DNA from: JAGMES01 sp023128035
GTDB taxonomy: Bacteria > Bacillota > Halanaerobiia > DY22613
Length of the DNA: 16,327 bases
Assembly (NCBI GenBank): GCA_030627905.1
Contig: DAOVRZ010000121.1
Coordinates: 1-16,327, forward strand
Direction of reading: 5' to 3'
The position numbers were made by a program, and so were the translations under genes. Shown here one piece after another: positions 15,840-16,327 of this stretch. Below the pieces are notes generated by a model, which was given only the letters and a program-made list of their open reading frames with translations, was not told where the DNA came from and ran no database searches. How positions within the stretch are numbered: the first letter of the stretch is position 1; the number at the start of each line of letters is the position of its first letter.

Positions 15840-16148
15840 TCGCTGTCTTCTTATTTTTTACTATTACCAATAACTCCTGCAAATATTTAAAAATTCCCGT
15901 GCTTATCTGATTTCTTTAAATCTAGATAATTCATCCCGAATTATTCATGAAACTTTAAAATAAAAGGATACATCATATTAACATACTCTAAGTTACAACA
16001 AATGTAAAAATTGTTTTGACGGATTCACTTTCATTATTTATTCTCAAAAAAAGAAAGTCAGATAAACTATTACTCCTAAAAAAAGTATAGACTTATCCCT
16101 TGGTCTTACTTTCTAAATTTTGATTTTACAGAAATGACGTCGTTACTG
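15840..16148. other. Non-coding flank of the IS element
   Basis: No gene recognised on either strand. It lies downstream of the transposase end. The element's right terminus should fall here or slightly before; the segment around 15933-15951 (minus GTTTCATGAATAATTCGGG) looks like a sub-terminal IS motif but I cannot place the boundary without the other end. Confidence 0.35.
16046..16114 (-). terminator. Possible terminator after the transposase
   Basis: 16104-16114 pairs with 16052-16062 (10 of 11), and TTATC (16093-16097) with GATAA (16061-16065) can extend the arms, followed by T7 on the minus strand. The loop is long (about 30-40 nt). Confidence 0.45.
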
Positions 16149-16327
16149 TCATCCAAACGAAGGTAATAACTCTATTCGTTCAAACAGATCAACGAAAAAA
16201 CATTTGTATGGATAACTACTACAAAGTTTGAACGTACTATATCTCCCTGAGCGGATAAAGCGACCAGCCACTTTCGTGAGCAATGTTCGTAGCGTATGCA
16301 TTCGTTTTGGCTTTTCATGCTCTGGAA
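16149..16327 (-). CDS. C-terminal end of an IS transposase (IS1380-like), partial
   Basis: The last 58 codons of a frame entering from the right edge and ending with TGA at 16149-16151. The residues include RTLLTKVAGRFIRSGRY and LCSSYPYKCFF, which recall the end of IS1380-family DDE transposases (RTLR..L...AGRLVRHARR, then LKL..SYPY..LF). Only this tail is visible, so whether the gene is intact is unknown. Higher GC than the flanking DNA, consistent with a mobile element. The family call is by eye; IS4-superfamily relatives are the alternative. Confidence 0.55.
   Translation of the reverse strand, partial: PEHEKPKRMHTLRTLLTKVAGRFIRSGRYSTFKLCSSYPYKCFFVDLFERIELLPSFG

Overview
The window is about one-third GC and most genes lie on the minus strand. 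It looks like a low-GC, endospore-forming anaerobic Firmicute. The main evidence is a SipL-type protein (SPOCS/DUF3794 domains plus a C-terminal LysM) and three further SPOCS-family genes. A clostridial or Halanaerobiales-like host fits, but the genus cannot be fixed from this sequence.

Layout, left to right. (1) 1-4497 (-): the first 1,499 codons of a modular non-ribosomal peptide synthetase, C-A-PCP-C, cut by the window edge. It has its own sigma-A-type promoter, and its adenylation domain reads as serine-like. (2) 4498-4890: that promoter, the terminator of the next gene and a perfect 11-bp hairpin. (3) 4891-13440: a sporulation island. It holds a sipL-like gene, a divergent 718-aa SPOCS-like gene, a membrane-anchored three-repeat SPOCS gene and a five-repeat SPOCS gene, all minus strand, plus one unknown 136-aa gene on the plus strand between the first two. 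Three genes here have AC-N17-CATAnnnTA upstream, the consensus of the late mother-cell sigma factor SigK. A fourth has a SigE-like -10. (4) 13551-14429 (-): a secreted peptidoglycan-binding/CAP-domain protein, followed upstream by what looks like the eroded 3' end of a paralogue. (5) 14783-15700 (-): a compact three-gene operon of small unknown proteins. The last has a weak resemblance to PemK/MazF toxins and a Cys cluster. A good promoter carries an imperfect palindrome, and a hairpin encloses the first ribosome site. (6) 15840-16327: the 3' end and flank of an insertion-sequence transposase (IS1380-like by eye) entering from the right edge.

Working model: the SPOCS proteins act in the mother cell at the forespore surface. 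SipL-type proteins link to the coat ATPase SpoIVA through LysM in Clostridioides difficile, and the other SPOCS proteins would be extra scaffold layers. The most unusual feature is an in-frame run of nine G in the membrane-anchored SPOCS gene. It lies between the membrane segment and the SPOCS repeats, where a one-base slip gives an immediate stop, and a second ribosome site and ATG lie just downstream. The NRPS, the CAP gene and the small operon appear to be separate units.
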